Of a stretch of DNA of 64,000 nt, positions 1-7,594 are shown one piece after another. The notes under the pieces were generated by a model. That model was not told the DNA's origin. It saw only the letters and a list, made by a program, of their open reading frames with translations, and did not search any database. The stretch comes from JAVBLT01 sp031553315 (GTDB lineage Bacteria; Verrucomicrobiota; Kiritimatiellia; RFP12; DVOR01): positions 1-64,000 of the forward strand of contig JAVBLT010000005.1 of assembly GCA_031553315.1 (NCBI GenBank). The letters are read 5' to 3'. Position numbers and translations under genes: made by a program. The first letter of the stretch is position 1, and each line of letters opens with the position of its first letter.

Positions 1-99
1 TTTTCCATTTTTTTCCGGCCGCCCCCTCGGGGGCCTGGCGTCAGGGCTCCCGGGGCGTGCTTCGCCCGCCCCGGTTTCCAGCCCTTCCTCCACCTCATT

Positions 100-118
100 T
101 TCACCTTTTGAAGGTGAA
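100..118. repeat. Perfect 8-bp palindrome upstream of the pseudokinase promoter
   Basis: TTCACCTT and AAGGTGAA flank a 3-nt spacer, giving a perfect inverted repeat about 50 bp upstream of the -35 box of the next gene. It could be an operator or a small hairpin. No gene is visible between base 1 and the start at 243. The ORF that opens at 57 has no ribosome binding site and starts upstream of the likely transcription start. Confidence 0.35.
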
Positions 119-166
119 CCATTACATTTTGGAATTTTCACCGTGCGGTTTTGGAAATGGTTTATC

Positions 167-195
167 TTGTCTTTCCGGCTGGGGTGGGGTACAAT
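167..195 (+). promoter_or_regulatory. Sigma-70-like promoter of the pseudokinase-ligA operon
   Basis: TTGTCT (-35) and TACAAT (-10) are separated by exactly 17 bp. Transcription would begin near base 202, ahead of the chosen start codon at 243. Confidence 0.6.
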
Positions 196-242
196 CGCGC
201 ATAACAAAAAAACACATGGAATGTGACAGTTTGAGGAAAATT

Positions 243-1379
243 ATGGATGGGTTGCCACGGATCGAAGGGTTTGAGTTTTATGAGCAGATCGCGGAGACCA
301 GCCGCTCGGTGATCTGGCGCGCGAAGCAGGATGCGCTGGAGCGGGATGTGCTGGTGCAGATTCTCAGGCCAGAAACGGTCGGGCACGAAGCGATCAGGGA
401 GCATTTCTTCACCGTGGTGAGAGCCATGGCGAAAATCAAGTCGGAATTGTTTTCGTCGGTGCTCGATGTGGTGTACGAGGGCGACACGCCCTACGTGATC
501 GTGGAAGACGACCACGCCGAAAGCCTCACCGCCCTCGTGCGCAAAGGCGCGCTGCCGATGAACCAGCTGCTGGAAATGGCCCTGAAATTCTGCGAAGGGT
601 TCAAGATCCTGCATGAGGAAACACACCTGGTTTACCGCAATTTGAAGCCCTCGATCATCCGCGTGATGGAAGGCGCGCAGCCGCGGCTCGTAGACCTCTC
701 CCTCGCCATTTTCGAAACACCCAACTGCCGCGCCGCCGAGCTCGACGGCGGCGTCATCATCGGCACGCCCGCCTACATCTCCCCCGAACAGTTTCGCGCC
801 CCCGATTCCCTCGATACCCGCAGCGACATGTACACCCTCGGCGCCACCCTCTACACCCTGGCCACCGGCGAAACCCCCTTCGGCGACCTGGAACCCATGG
901 CGGCCATCCGCGCGAAGTTTGCCCAGAACCTGCCCTCGCCGAGCGATTTGAACCCCGCCGTATCCCGCGCCTTTTCAGGGTTTGTGGCCCGCCTGATGAT
1001 GCGCGCGCCCGAAGACCGCTTCCCCTCGTGGGACGACGCCATCTCCGCCCTCCACACCCTCTATGCCGGGCAGGAGCCCGAAGGCCTGCTCCCCGCCGGC
1101 TACGACCCCGCCCGCTCCACCCTTCAGGCACCCTCCGCCGCCCCCCCCCGCCACGCGCTGCGCAGGCCCCTGACCCGCCCGATCCCCACCGGCATGCGCA
1201 GCCAGCCCCCCAAACCGCAAGTCGACGCCGCCCCCCATCTCCTCCTCGTGCTGGCGCTTTACCTGCTGCTCTTCCTCGCCCTCGGCCTCATGGGCGCCAT
1301 CCGCTGGAAACAGCTCGCCCTCCAAAACAACCCGCCCCCCCCGCAAACCCAGGAAAGCCCCCAACCGGATGACGCGTGA
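243..1379 (+). CDS. Membrane-anchored Ser/Thr pseudokinase
   Basis: A 378-residue protein with a bacterial Hanks-type kinase fold but missing catalytic residues. The VAIK lysine is Gln39, the glycine loop has no glycines, HRD is replaced by YRN (131-133), and the Mg-binding Asn after KPS is Ile138. The DFG aspartate remains (D151, as DLS), and the activation-segment end GTPAYISPEQ (174-183) and SDMY (194-197) are intact. A Pro-rich linker leads to one membrane segment near 333-354, with a short Pro-rich tail. I chose ATG 243 because GAGG lies 6 nt upstream and the promoter predicts transcription from about 202. It overlaps ligA by 11 bp. A scaffold or sensor role is inferred; kinase activity looks unlikely. 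Confidence 0.8.
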   Translation: MDGLPRIEGFEFYEQIAETSRSVIWRAKQDALERDVLVQILRPETVGHEAIREHFFTVVRAMAKIKSELFSSVLDVVYEGDTPYVIVEDDHAESLTALVRKGALPMNQLLEMALKFCEGFKILHEETHLVYRNLKPSIIRVMEGAQPRLVDLSLAIFETPNCRAAELDGGVIIGTPAYISPEQFRAPDSLDTRSDMYTLGATLYTLATGETPFGDLEPMAAIRAKFAQNLPSPSDLNPAVSRAFSGFVARLMMRAPEDRFPSWDDAISALHTLYAGQEPEGLLPAGYDPARSTLQAPSAAPPRHALRRPLTRPIPTGMRSQPPKPQVDAAPHLLLVLALYLLLFLALGLMGAIRWKQLALQNNPPPPQTQESPQPDDA

Positions 1380-3546
1380 CCGCCTGGAACAGCTCCGCCG
1401 CGAAGTGGCCCGCCACGACCGCCTCTATTACGTCGACGCCCGCCCCGAACTGAGCGACGCCGAGTACGACGCGCTCTACCGCACCCTCGAAACCGCCGAG
1501 CGCGACCACCCCCAATGGGCCTCCCCCGATTCCCCCACCGCCCGCGTGGGCGGCGCACCCCTCAAAGCCTTCCTCCAAGTCCGCCACGAGCTCCCCATGC
1601 AGAGCCTCGACAAAACCCACCAAAAAAGCGACCTCGCCGACTTCGACGCCTTCCTCCGCCGCCAGCTCCCCGCCCACACCTGGCACTACACCGTGGAACC
1701 GAAGATCGACGGCGTGGCCTTTTCCCTCCTCTACACCCGCGGCACCCTCACCCGCGCCGCCACCCGCGGCAACGGCGAAGTGGGCGACGACATCACCGCC
1801 AACATCCGCACCATCCGCTCCATTCCCCTCACCATCCCCTGCGCCGCCCCCCGCGTGGAGATCCGCGGCGAAATCTACATGCCCCGCCAAGGCTTCGCCG
1901 CCCTCAACGCCCGCGAAGAAGAAGCCGGCCGCGAACCCTTCATGAACCCCCGCAACGCCGCCGCCGGCTCCCTCAAACAGCTCGACCCCCGCGAAACCGC
2001 CCGCCGCCCGCTCGACGCCATCCTCTACGCCGCCGGCATCCTCGAAGGCATCGACTTCGAGACCCACGCCGCCCTGCTCGCCGCCTTCGCCTCCTGGGGC
2101 CTCAAAACCCCGCCCTGGCAACAGATCTGCCCCGACATGCCCGCCGTCTTCACCGCCATCGACCGCCTCGAAACCCTCCGCCACACCTTCCCCTTCGAGA
2201 TCGACGGCGCCGTCGTCAAAATCAACGAACGCCCCCTCTACCCCCTCCTCGGCACCACCGCCCGCGCCCCCCGCTGGGCCCGCGCCTACAAATACGCCCC
2301 CGAAACCGCCCAGACCCGCGTCCGCGCCATCACCGTGCAAGTCGGCCGAACCGGCGTGCTCACCCCCGTGGCCGAGCTCGACCCGGTGCTCGTGGCCGGC
2401 AGCACCGTCTCCCGAGCCACACTCCACAACGCCGATGAAATCGCCCGAAAAGACATCCGCATCGGCGACACCGTCCAAGTCGTCAAAGCGGGCGACGTGA
2501 TCCCCGCCGTCGAACGCATCCTCCCCGAAGCGCGCACCGGCGCCGAACAGCCCTTTCAAATGCCCCCCCGCTGCCCCGTGTGCGGCGCCGAAACGGTTCA
2601 GCTCGAAGGCGAAGTGGCCCACCGCTGCTCCAACCCCGGCTGCCCCGCCCGGCGCGCGGGCCGCCTCCAGCACTTCGTTTCCCGCAACGCGCTCGACATC
2701 GCCGCCATCGGCGGAAAAATCGCCGAGGCCCTCATCGCCGCCGGCCGCGTGCAAGACCCCCTCGACCTCTTCACCCTCGACCCCGAAGAGCTCGAAGCCT
2801 TCACCATTCCGGGCGACGACGGCAAAGAGCGCCGCTTCGGCCGCAAAGCCCGCGACGCCATCGAAAGCCTCCTCGCCGCCCGCACCCTCCCTCTCCACCG
2901 CTGGATCTTCGCCCTGGGCATTCCCGGCGTCGGCCTTACCGCCGCCACCCTCCTCGCCCGCAGCGTCGGCTCCTTCCGCGAGCTCGAGCACAGCCCCCTC
3001 CTCCGCGAAGCCGCCCGCATCCATACCCTGCTCGAGACCTGCAAAAAAAGCGAAATCGAACCCGAGCTCCACGCCTTCGCCGCCATGCTCCAGACCCACG
3101 GCTTCACCCCCCCCGCCCCGCCCAACTGGATCTTCGAGCTCAAAGCCGAAATGACCCGCGCCCTCATCCGCTTCGCCGATTCCCCCTACGGCCGCGCCAC
3201 CTTCGCCCGCATGGCCGCGCTGGGCATCGACCCCAAACCCGCCGCCCCCGCCGGCGGCGAAGGCCCCCTCAAAGGCCACGCCATCGTGATCACCGGGACC
3301 CTCAGCCGCCCCCGGGCCGACATTGAGGCCCTCATCCGCGCCGCCGGCGGCGCCCTGCAGGATACCGTCAGCAAAAAGACCACCCACCTGCTCATCGGCG
3401 CCAACCCCGGCGGCGGCAAATTCGAAAAAGCCCAAAAACTCGGCACCCCCCTCATCGACGAACCCACCCTTCTCGCCCTCCTCCAAGGCGAAGAGGCCGG
3501 CGACCCGCCCGCTCCCGCCGCCTATACCCAGGGCGAGCTTTTTTAG
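1369..3546 (+). CDS. ligA: NAD-dependent DNA ligase LigA
   Basis: Seals nicks in duplex DNA during replication and repair, using NAD+ as the AMP donor. The adenylation motif VEPKIDG carries the nucleophile Lys112. Downstream are the NTase motifs, an OB fold, a four-cysteine zinc finger (CPVC at about 402-405, then CSNPGC), a helix-hairpin-helix region with GIPGVG, and a C-terminal BRCT domain at about 634-710. At 725 residues it is longer than the usual ~670. The extra sequence lies at about 544-620, where the last HhH motif normally sits and no GIG motif is visible. The start overlaps the pseudokinase stop, so the two are probably translationally coupled. Its TAG stop is formed by the first bases of the adjacent repeat element. 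Confidence 0.96.
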   Translation: MTRDRLEQLRREVARHDRLYYVDARPELSDAEYDALYRTLETAERDHPQWASPDSPTARVGGAPLKAFLQVRHELPMQSLDKTHQKSDLADFDAFLRRQLPAHTWHYTVEPKIDGVAFSLLYTRGTLTRAATRGNGEVGDDITANIRTIRSIPLTIPCAAPRVEIRGEIYMPRQGFAALNAREEEAGREPFMNPRNAAAGSLKQLDPRETARRPLDAILYAAGILEGIDFETHAALLAAFASWGLKTPPWQQICPDMPAVFTAIDRLETLRHTFPFEIDGAVVKINERPLYPLLGTTARAPRWARAYKYAPETAQTRVRAITVQVGRTGVLTPVAELDPVLVAGSTVSRATLHNADEIARKDIRIGDTVQVVKAGDVIPAVERILPEARTGAEQPFQMPPRCPVCGAETVQLEGEVAHRCSNPGCPARRAGRLQHFVSRNALDIAAIGGKIAEALIAAGRVQDPLDLFTLDPEELEAFTIPGDDGKERRFGRKARDAIESLLAARTLPLHRWIFALGIPGVGLTAATLLARSVGSFRELEHSPLLREAARIHTLLETCKKSEIEPELHAFAAMLQTHGFTPPAPPNWIFELKAEMTRALIRFADSPYGRATFARMAALGIDPKPAAPAGGEGPLKGHAIVITGTLSRPRADIEALIRAAGGALQDTVSKKTTHLLIGANPGGGKFEKAQKLGTPLIDEPTLLALLQGEEAGDPPAPAAYTQGELF

Positions 3547-3706
3547 AGCATATTTCGATTGATCTTTCCGCTTTTTCTCGGTGCTTTTTGTTTTTTAACT
3601 TCACCCTTTCAGATCGCCGTAGCCTTGCTACGGCTCACCTCAAGCGTTTATCAAAACCAAAATTCACCTTCGCAAAATCCGGAAATCTCATTCGAAACAT
3701 GCTCTA
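3544..3706. repeat. Hairpin-forming intergenic element, copy A
   Basis: A 163-bp element with imperfect terminal inverted repeats: TAGAGCATATTTCGATTGA on the left, and the complement of TAGAGCATGTTTCGAATGA on the right. The arms stay complementary inward with mismatches. At the apex is a perfect hairpin, GCCGTAGC-CTT-GCTACGGC. The left end supplies the stop codon of ligA. No ORF lies inside. It shares nearly identical sequence over about 95 bp with copy C near 41.5 kb. It could be a MITE-like or REP-like element acting as a bidirectional terminator between convergent genes. Confidence 0.75.
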
Positions 3707-3863
3707 GCGCATATTGCAATTGAGCGCTCCTGTTTTCTTCGGCGTTTTTCCTTTTTGAACATCACCCTTTTCAGGTCGCCGCGGTGTTGCTGCGGCTCAC
3801 GTTTACGGTTTTGCCAAAAAAAGCACGTTCAGAAAATTCGGTTGTTTCAATCGGAAGTCGCTC
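3705..3863. repeat. Hairpin-forming intergenic element, copy B
   Basis: Abuts copy A head to tail and is more diverged. Its left end starts TAGCGCATATTGCAATTGA; the complement of its right end reads GAGCGACTTCCGATTGA, matching the family terminus. The apical hairpin (GCCGCGGT-GTT-GCTGCGGC) differs from copy A but still folds as RNA through G-U pairs. The stop codon of the minus-strand gene to the right lies inside its right end. Confidence 0.65.
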
Positions 3864-4424
3864 CTGCGGGGGGAGTGACGGGGGGGGATTCGCGGAGGAG
3901 GGCGCGGAGGGTGAGGATGGCCCAGAGGGTTTCGTCGGGGGTGGCCCAGTGGCCGGTGCCTTGGGGGGTGATGCGCTGGGTGTTGATGATGCGGCGGGCG
4001 AGCTCTTCGCGCCAGTGGGGGAGGGGGGCGTCTTGGTGGGGCCAGGTTTGGCGGTGGGGGGCGAGGGTGCGCTGAACGGCGAAGTGGTAGCGGTTGGTGA
4101 TGGGGGTTTGGGGGGGGATGTCGGGGCCGTCGGGGAGCCAGGTTCGGGCGAGGGGGGGGATGGCGAGTGGCGGGGGGAGGGGAAGCGGCTGGGGGGGGGG
4201 GGGATGGGGGTTTGGGTGGCGGCGTAGGCGAGGAGCCAGGCGTTGAGGGTGGCGTTGGTGCCGGCGGTTTGGAGGCGGAGGGTGTGGAGGCGGGGGGTGA
4301 GCCAGCGGCGGGCGCGGTCGAGGGCGGCGTCGGCCTCTTGGGTGATGGAGAGGTCGAGGGGGGCGCCGGGTTCGGGGGGGGGGGCGGGCTGGGTGGCGGC
4401 GAGGAGGAGGAGGAGGGGGATCAT
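3847..4424 (-). pseudogene. Secreted protein gene, frame broken at a C13 tract
   Basis: Starts at ATG 4424 with a 4-bp ATGA overlap on the upstream stop. The N-terminal frame gives a signal-peptide-like start (MIPLLLLLAATQPAP) and a plausible helical segment (ADAALDRARRWL). Reading breaks at 13 consecutive C (plus-strand G, 4191-4203). After the tract a different frame looks genuinely coding (TNRYHFAVQRTLAPHRQTW, GTGHWATPDETLWAILTLRAL) and ends at 3847. One extra C, or two fewer, would restore about 192 residues. A C11 run also lies near the start. The GHW...D.T..AIL pattern faintly recalls prenyltransferase/squalene-oxidase repeats, but the family is not identified. It may be a phase-variable gene, a true frameshift or an assembly error. 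Confidence 0.6.
4191..4203. repeat. G13 homopolymer (C13 on the coding strand)
   Basis: Thirteen consecutive G between T4190 and A4204, inside the minus-strand secreted-protein gene and exactly where its coding frame changes. A second run of 11 G lies at 4374-4384 near the start of the same gene. Such tracts are classic substrates for slipped-strand mispairing. Confidence 0.95.
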
Positions 4425-6094
4425 GGGGTTGTCGTGAAGCGCTGGAGGTATTGGTCGAGGTGGGTGTAGGCGCAGTATTGGGCGGCGGCGCGGAGGTTGA
4501 GGAGGGCTTGGGGGATGTAGGTGGCGAAGCGTTTCTGGCCGGCGGCGGTGAGGCGGCCGAAGGCGCCGAGGGCCTGGAGGAGGCGCTGGGCGGCGGCGAT
4601 GTGGAGGGTGTGGGGGGTGATGGGGGCGGCGTGTTGGTTGTAGATGTGGAGGAGGGCTTGGCGGTGGTCGGGGGTGAGGGGGGCGTAGGGGTCGAAGAGG
4701 AGGGAGGCGAGGTCGTAGGCGGCGGGGCCGGGGCGCATGCCTTGGAAGTCGATAAGGTATGCTTTTTTGTTTTTGAAGAGGATGTTGCTGGATTGGAAGT
4801 CGCGGTGGGTGAGGGTGGGGGGCTGGGCGAGGAGGGTCTGGATGCCTTGCTCGAGCTCGGCGCGGGCGGGGGGGGGGAGGGGCTCGTGGGAGAAGTGTTC
4901 CTGGAAGAGGTTGAGCTCCCAGTGGTAGAGGGGGGTGTCGAAGGGGGGCTCGAGGGGGATGGGGGCGGGGAGGCCGCGGGTGTGGAGGAGGGCGAGCTGC
5001 TGGAGGGGGGGGGTGTAGAGGGGGATGAGGTCGGGGGCGGGGGTGTTGGCGCGGCGTTCGAGGGAGTCGTCGCCGCAATCCTGGAGGATGAGGAGGCGGC
5101 CGGAGGGGTCGTCGGCAAGGATTTTGGGTACGTTGACGCCGAGGCTGGCGAGGTGGCGGTCGGTGGCGGCGTAGCGGGTGTTTTCGAGGCGGCTGGTTTC
5201 GTAGCCGATGGCGATGGCGCTTTTTGATCCGTTGACGAGGCGCCAGAAGGTGCGGGCGCTGCCGCGGCGGCCGAGGGGGATGGCGATGGTTTGGGGGATG
5301 GGCCAGTGGAGGTGGGCGCAGGCTTGGGTGATGAGGGTGTGGGGGGGGGTGTGGGCGGAGGTGTAGTATTCGCGGCCGGGTTGGCCGAGGGTGGCGCGTT
5401 TTTGGGTTTCGCGGTGGATGGCGAGGTAATCGGCGGGGGTGCCGCCGTCGTTCCAATAGCTGGCGGGGATGACGGCACCGTGGACGAAGCGGTTGGCGTA
5501 CATGGCGGCGGTGTAGGCGTCGACGATGGAGCTGAAGGGGGAGGCGGGGAGGTAGCGGAGGATGTCGGCGGTGAGGAGGTGGACGCCGCAGAGGGTGTAG
5601 GTGTGTTTGACGCCGGGTGTGGGGCTTTGGTAGCAGGTGATGCGGTTGTAGGGGTCCATTTCGACGGTGCGGGGGCCTTTTTTGTCTTCGAGCCAGGTGG
5701 CGGCGAAACGGTTTGACTGTTCGAAGGCTTCGATGAGGGGCTCGGGGGGGAGTGAGGCGGCGATGTCGCCGTTAACGAGCCAGAAGGGGTCGCTGCCCAG
5801 GAGCGGGGCGGCTGGGCGCAGGGCGCCGCCTGTGCCGAGGATTTCGGCTTCGACGGCGACGGTGAGGCTGATGGGGCCGCTGTAGGTCTGGGCCCAGGCC
5901 TGGATGGCTTCGGGGAGGTGGTGGGCGTTGACGATGGCTTCCTGCACGCCCCAGCTTTCGAGCATGCGCAGGGTGTGGGCGAGCATGGGTTCGTTCCAGA
6001 TGGGCATGAGGGGTTTGGGGGTGGCGTGGGTCATGGGCTGGAGGCGGGTGCCGAAGCCGGCGGCGAGGATGAAGGCTTTACGGGGTGCGTTCAT
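4421..6094 (-). CDS. Fused MurNAc-1-phosphate uridylyltransferase / anomeric sugar kinase (MurU-AmgK)
   Basis: 557 residues with two domains. Residues 1 to about 235 are a sugar-1-phosphate nucleotidyltransferase (LAAGFGTRL at 10-18, then TPKPLMP, VNGD and NDGGTP). Residues about 245-557 are an aminoglycoside-phosphotransferase-like kinase (HRDFQSSNIL with catalytic D432, then DFQG with D449 and the AYDLASL motif). In Pseudomonas, AmgK phosphorylates MurNAc/GlcNAc at the anomeric carbon and MurU converts the product to UDP-MurNAc, in a peptidoglycan-recycling route. The fusion would join these consecutive steps. Specificity is inferred from motifs and domain pairing. A GAGG lies 6 nt before the start, which overlaps folB by 17 bp. 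Confidence 0.85.
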   Translation of the reverse strand: MNAPRKAFILAAGFGTRLQPMTHATPKPLMPIWNEPMLAHTLRMLESWGVQEAIVNAHHLPEAIQAWAQTYSGPISLTVAVEAEILGTGGALRPAAPLLGSDPFWLVNGDIAASLPPEPLIEAFEQSNRFAATWLEDKKGPRTVEMDPYNRITCYQSPTPGVKHTYTLCGVHLLTADILRYLPASPFSSIVDAYTAAMYANRFVHGAVIPASYWNDGGTPADYLAIHRETQKRATLGQPGREYYTSAHTPPHTLITQACAHLHWPIPQTIAIPLGRRGSARTFWRLVNGSKSAIAIGYETSRLENTRYAATDRHLASLGVNVPKILADDPSGRLLILQDCGDDSLERRANTPAPDLIPLYTPPLQQLALLHTRGLPAPIPLEPPFDTPLYHWELNLFQEHFSHEPLPPPARAELEQGIQTLLAQPPTLTHRDFQSSNILFKNKKAYLIDFQGMRPGPAAYDLASLLFDPYAPLTPDHRQALLHIYNQHAAPITPHTLHIAAAQRLLQALGAFGRLTAAGQKRFATYIPQALLNLRAAAQYCAYTHLDQYLQRFTTTP

Positions 6095-6473
6095 GGGGAA
6101 CCTCAGGGGTGTCGGGCGGTTGAAGGCGGGTGATGCGCACGCCGGCGCAGACGCCGATGAGGGCGCCGGGCTTGCGGAGGGTGACGCTGACGCGGCTGAC
6201 GCGGGGGTCGCTCAGGCAGGTCCGGGCGACGGCTTCGGCGGCGTGTTCGATCATTTTGCAGCGTTTTTCGATGAGGGTGGCGCGGATGGCGTCGACGAGG
6301 GTCACGTAGTTCACCGTGTCGGCGAGGTGGTCGCTGGCGCAGACTTTGGCCAGGTCGCAGGCGAGGGCGAGGTCGAGGACGACCTTCTGCTGGTATTGGC
6401 GTTCGTGGGGGAGGTCGCCGATGATGCAGGCCACTTCGAGGTTTTCGAGGAGAATTTCGTCATGCGTCGTCAC
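6078..6473 (-). CDS. folB: Dihydroneopterin aldolase FolB
   Basis: 131 residues, the usual size. It belongs to the tunnelling-fold family that cleaves 7,8-dihydroneopterin in folate synthesis. It begins with the family pattern (EILLENLEVACIIGDLPHER), followed by VVLDLAL, a DTVNYVTLVDAI segment, the EHAAEAVAR stretch and the VTLRKPGAL lysine motif. The start is a GTG with GGAG 6 nt upstream. It overlaps both the preceding prepilin peptidase gene (14 bp) and the following MurU-AmgK gene (17 bp), so all are almost certainly one transcript. Confidence 0.92.
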   Translation of the reverse strand: MTTHDEILLENLEVACIIGDLPHERQYQQKVVLDLALACDLAKVCASDHLADTVNYVTLVDAIRATLIEKRCKMIEHAAEAVARTCLSDPRVSRVSVTLRKPGALIGVCAGVRITRLQPPDTPEVPHERTP

Positions 6474-7464
6474 GGTTTTCTCCTTCTTCGCGGCGGATGG
6501 CGATGCGCCTCCAGATGAGGGCGCCGAGGGCGAGGGCGCAGAGGGCGAGCAGGGCGAGGGTGGCGGTGCTGTTGCCTTCGCGGGGCTGGGTGAGGGTGTC
6601 GAGATAGAATTGCCAGAGGCCGGGGCCCCAAAAGAGCCAGGTGAGAGCGCCCAGGGCGAGGTAGGGGCCGAAGGGGAGACCGTCTTGCAGGGCGGCTTTT
6701 CGGGTGGCGATCATGATGATGCCGATGGCGGCGCCGGTCACGCAGGCGAAGATGAGGATGAAGATGACGGCTTTCCAGCCGAAAAAGGCGCCGAAGGCGC
6801 CGAGCCATTTTACATCGCCCATGCCCATGGCTTCTTTTTTGAATGCCTTCTCGCCGATCACTGCCACGAGGAAGAGAAGGCCGGAGCCGAAGATGAGGCC
6901 GGCCGCGCTCCACAGGAGGCCTTGCCACCAGAGGGCCGCGCCTTGCATGGAGGGGAAGAGGGCGCTGAAGAACAGCCCTGCGGCCATGCCGCCGAGGGTG
7001 ACGCGGTCGGGGATGATCCAGTGGTCGAAGTCGATAAAGGTGCCGACGATGAGGCTTGAGAGCAGGAGCCAGTGCACGGGGATGAGGGCTGGATCGCGCA
7101 GAGGCGTCATATGAAGCAGGTCCGAGGATCCCCACTGCATGAAGGCCATGAGGAAGAGCAGCGCGGTGAGGAGCTCCACGATGAGGTAGCGCGCGGAGAA
7201 ACCGGCTTTGCAATAGGCGCATTTCCCGCGCAGGATGAACCAGGAGAGGATGGGCAGATTGTGGTGCCAGGGAATGGCTTTGCCGCAGGAAAAGCAGTGG
7301 GAACCGGGGGAAACCACGGATTGCCCCAGCGGAATGCGGCAGATGCAGACGTTGAGAAAGCTGCCGATGACCGCGCCCAGCAGCACCGCCATGACCTGGG
7401 CCGCGTGAACCGCCCAGGTCAGCTCGTCTTCGGAAAGATGCATCAGATAACCGCTCAGCGACAT
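6460..7464 (-). CDS. Type 4 prepilin peptidase / N-methyltransferase (PilD family)
   Basis: A 334-residue polytopic membrane protease that processes type IV pilin or type II secretion pseudopilin leaders and methylates the new N-terminus. Visible are the N-terminal GSFLNVCICRIP segment, the paired cysteine motifs of the cytoplasmic loop (C57/C60 and C82/C85), the FIDFDHWIIPD aspartate motif and the GMGD motif (214-217) with the second catalytic aspartate. Start 7464 was preferred over the longer ORF because AAGGAG lies 7 nt upstream and the membrane domain begins there. No pilin or secretion genes occur in this window, so its substrates lie elsewhere. It is first in the four-gene minus-strand operon. 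Confidence 0.93.
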   Translation of the reverse strand: MSLSGYLMHLSEDELTWAVHAAQVMAVLLGAVIGSFLNVCICRIPLGQSVVSPGSHCFSCGKAIPWHHNLPILSWFILRGKCAYCKAGFSARYLIVELLTALLFLMAFMQWGSSDLLHMTPLRDPALIPVHWLLLSSLIVGTFIDFDHWIIPDRVTLGGMAAGLFFSALFPSMQGAALWWQGLLWSAAGLIFGSGLLFLVAVIGEKAFKKEAMGMGDVKWLGAFGAFFGWKAVIFILIFACVTGAAIGIIMIATRKAALQDGLPFGPYLALGALTWLFWGPGLWQFYLDTLTQPREGNSTATLALLALCALALGALIWRRIAIRREEGENRDDA

Positions 7465-7594
7465 GATAGACTCCTTGCCTTCTTTTGCGTAGAATTTAAT
7501 ACAATGGCGCACGTTGCGCAATGTTTAATTCAAAAGATGGACAATGGCCCTCAAAAGCGGTATGCTTATTTCCGTTTTAAATGGGAGATGCTCA
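7465..7594. promoter_or_regulatory. Divergent intergenic region between prepilin peptidase and secreted-peptidase operons
   Basis: On the plus strand TGGACA (7538-7543) and TATGCT (7561-7566) are spaced 17 bp, predicting transcription from about 7573 for the operon starting at 7595. A palindrome-like sequence (TGGCGCA-cgt-TGCGCAA, about 7504-7520) could be an operator or part of the leftward promoter. No clear minus-strand promoter was found. Confidence 0.5.

Noticed and set aside
17..40. GC-rich hairpin near base 20 as a terminator.
   Set aside because: A short GGCC/GGCC stem with T-run on the wrong side for either strand; too little context at the window edge.
1288..3486. Long minus-strand ORF opposite ligA (732 codons, glycine/alanine rich).
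   Set aside because: It is an antisense shadow of the C-rich ligA reading frame: low-complexity GG/AE/DG composition and no motif. The sense frame is a complete LigA.
3771..5456. 561-codon minus-strand ORF joining the secreted-protein start to upstream sequence.
   Set aside because: Its N-terminal half is Pro/Arg/His-rich antisense-like sequence overlapping the MurU-AmgK frame. Only the part from 4424 to the C13 tract looks genuine.
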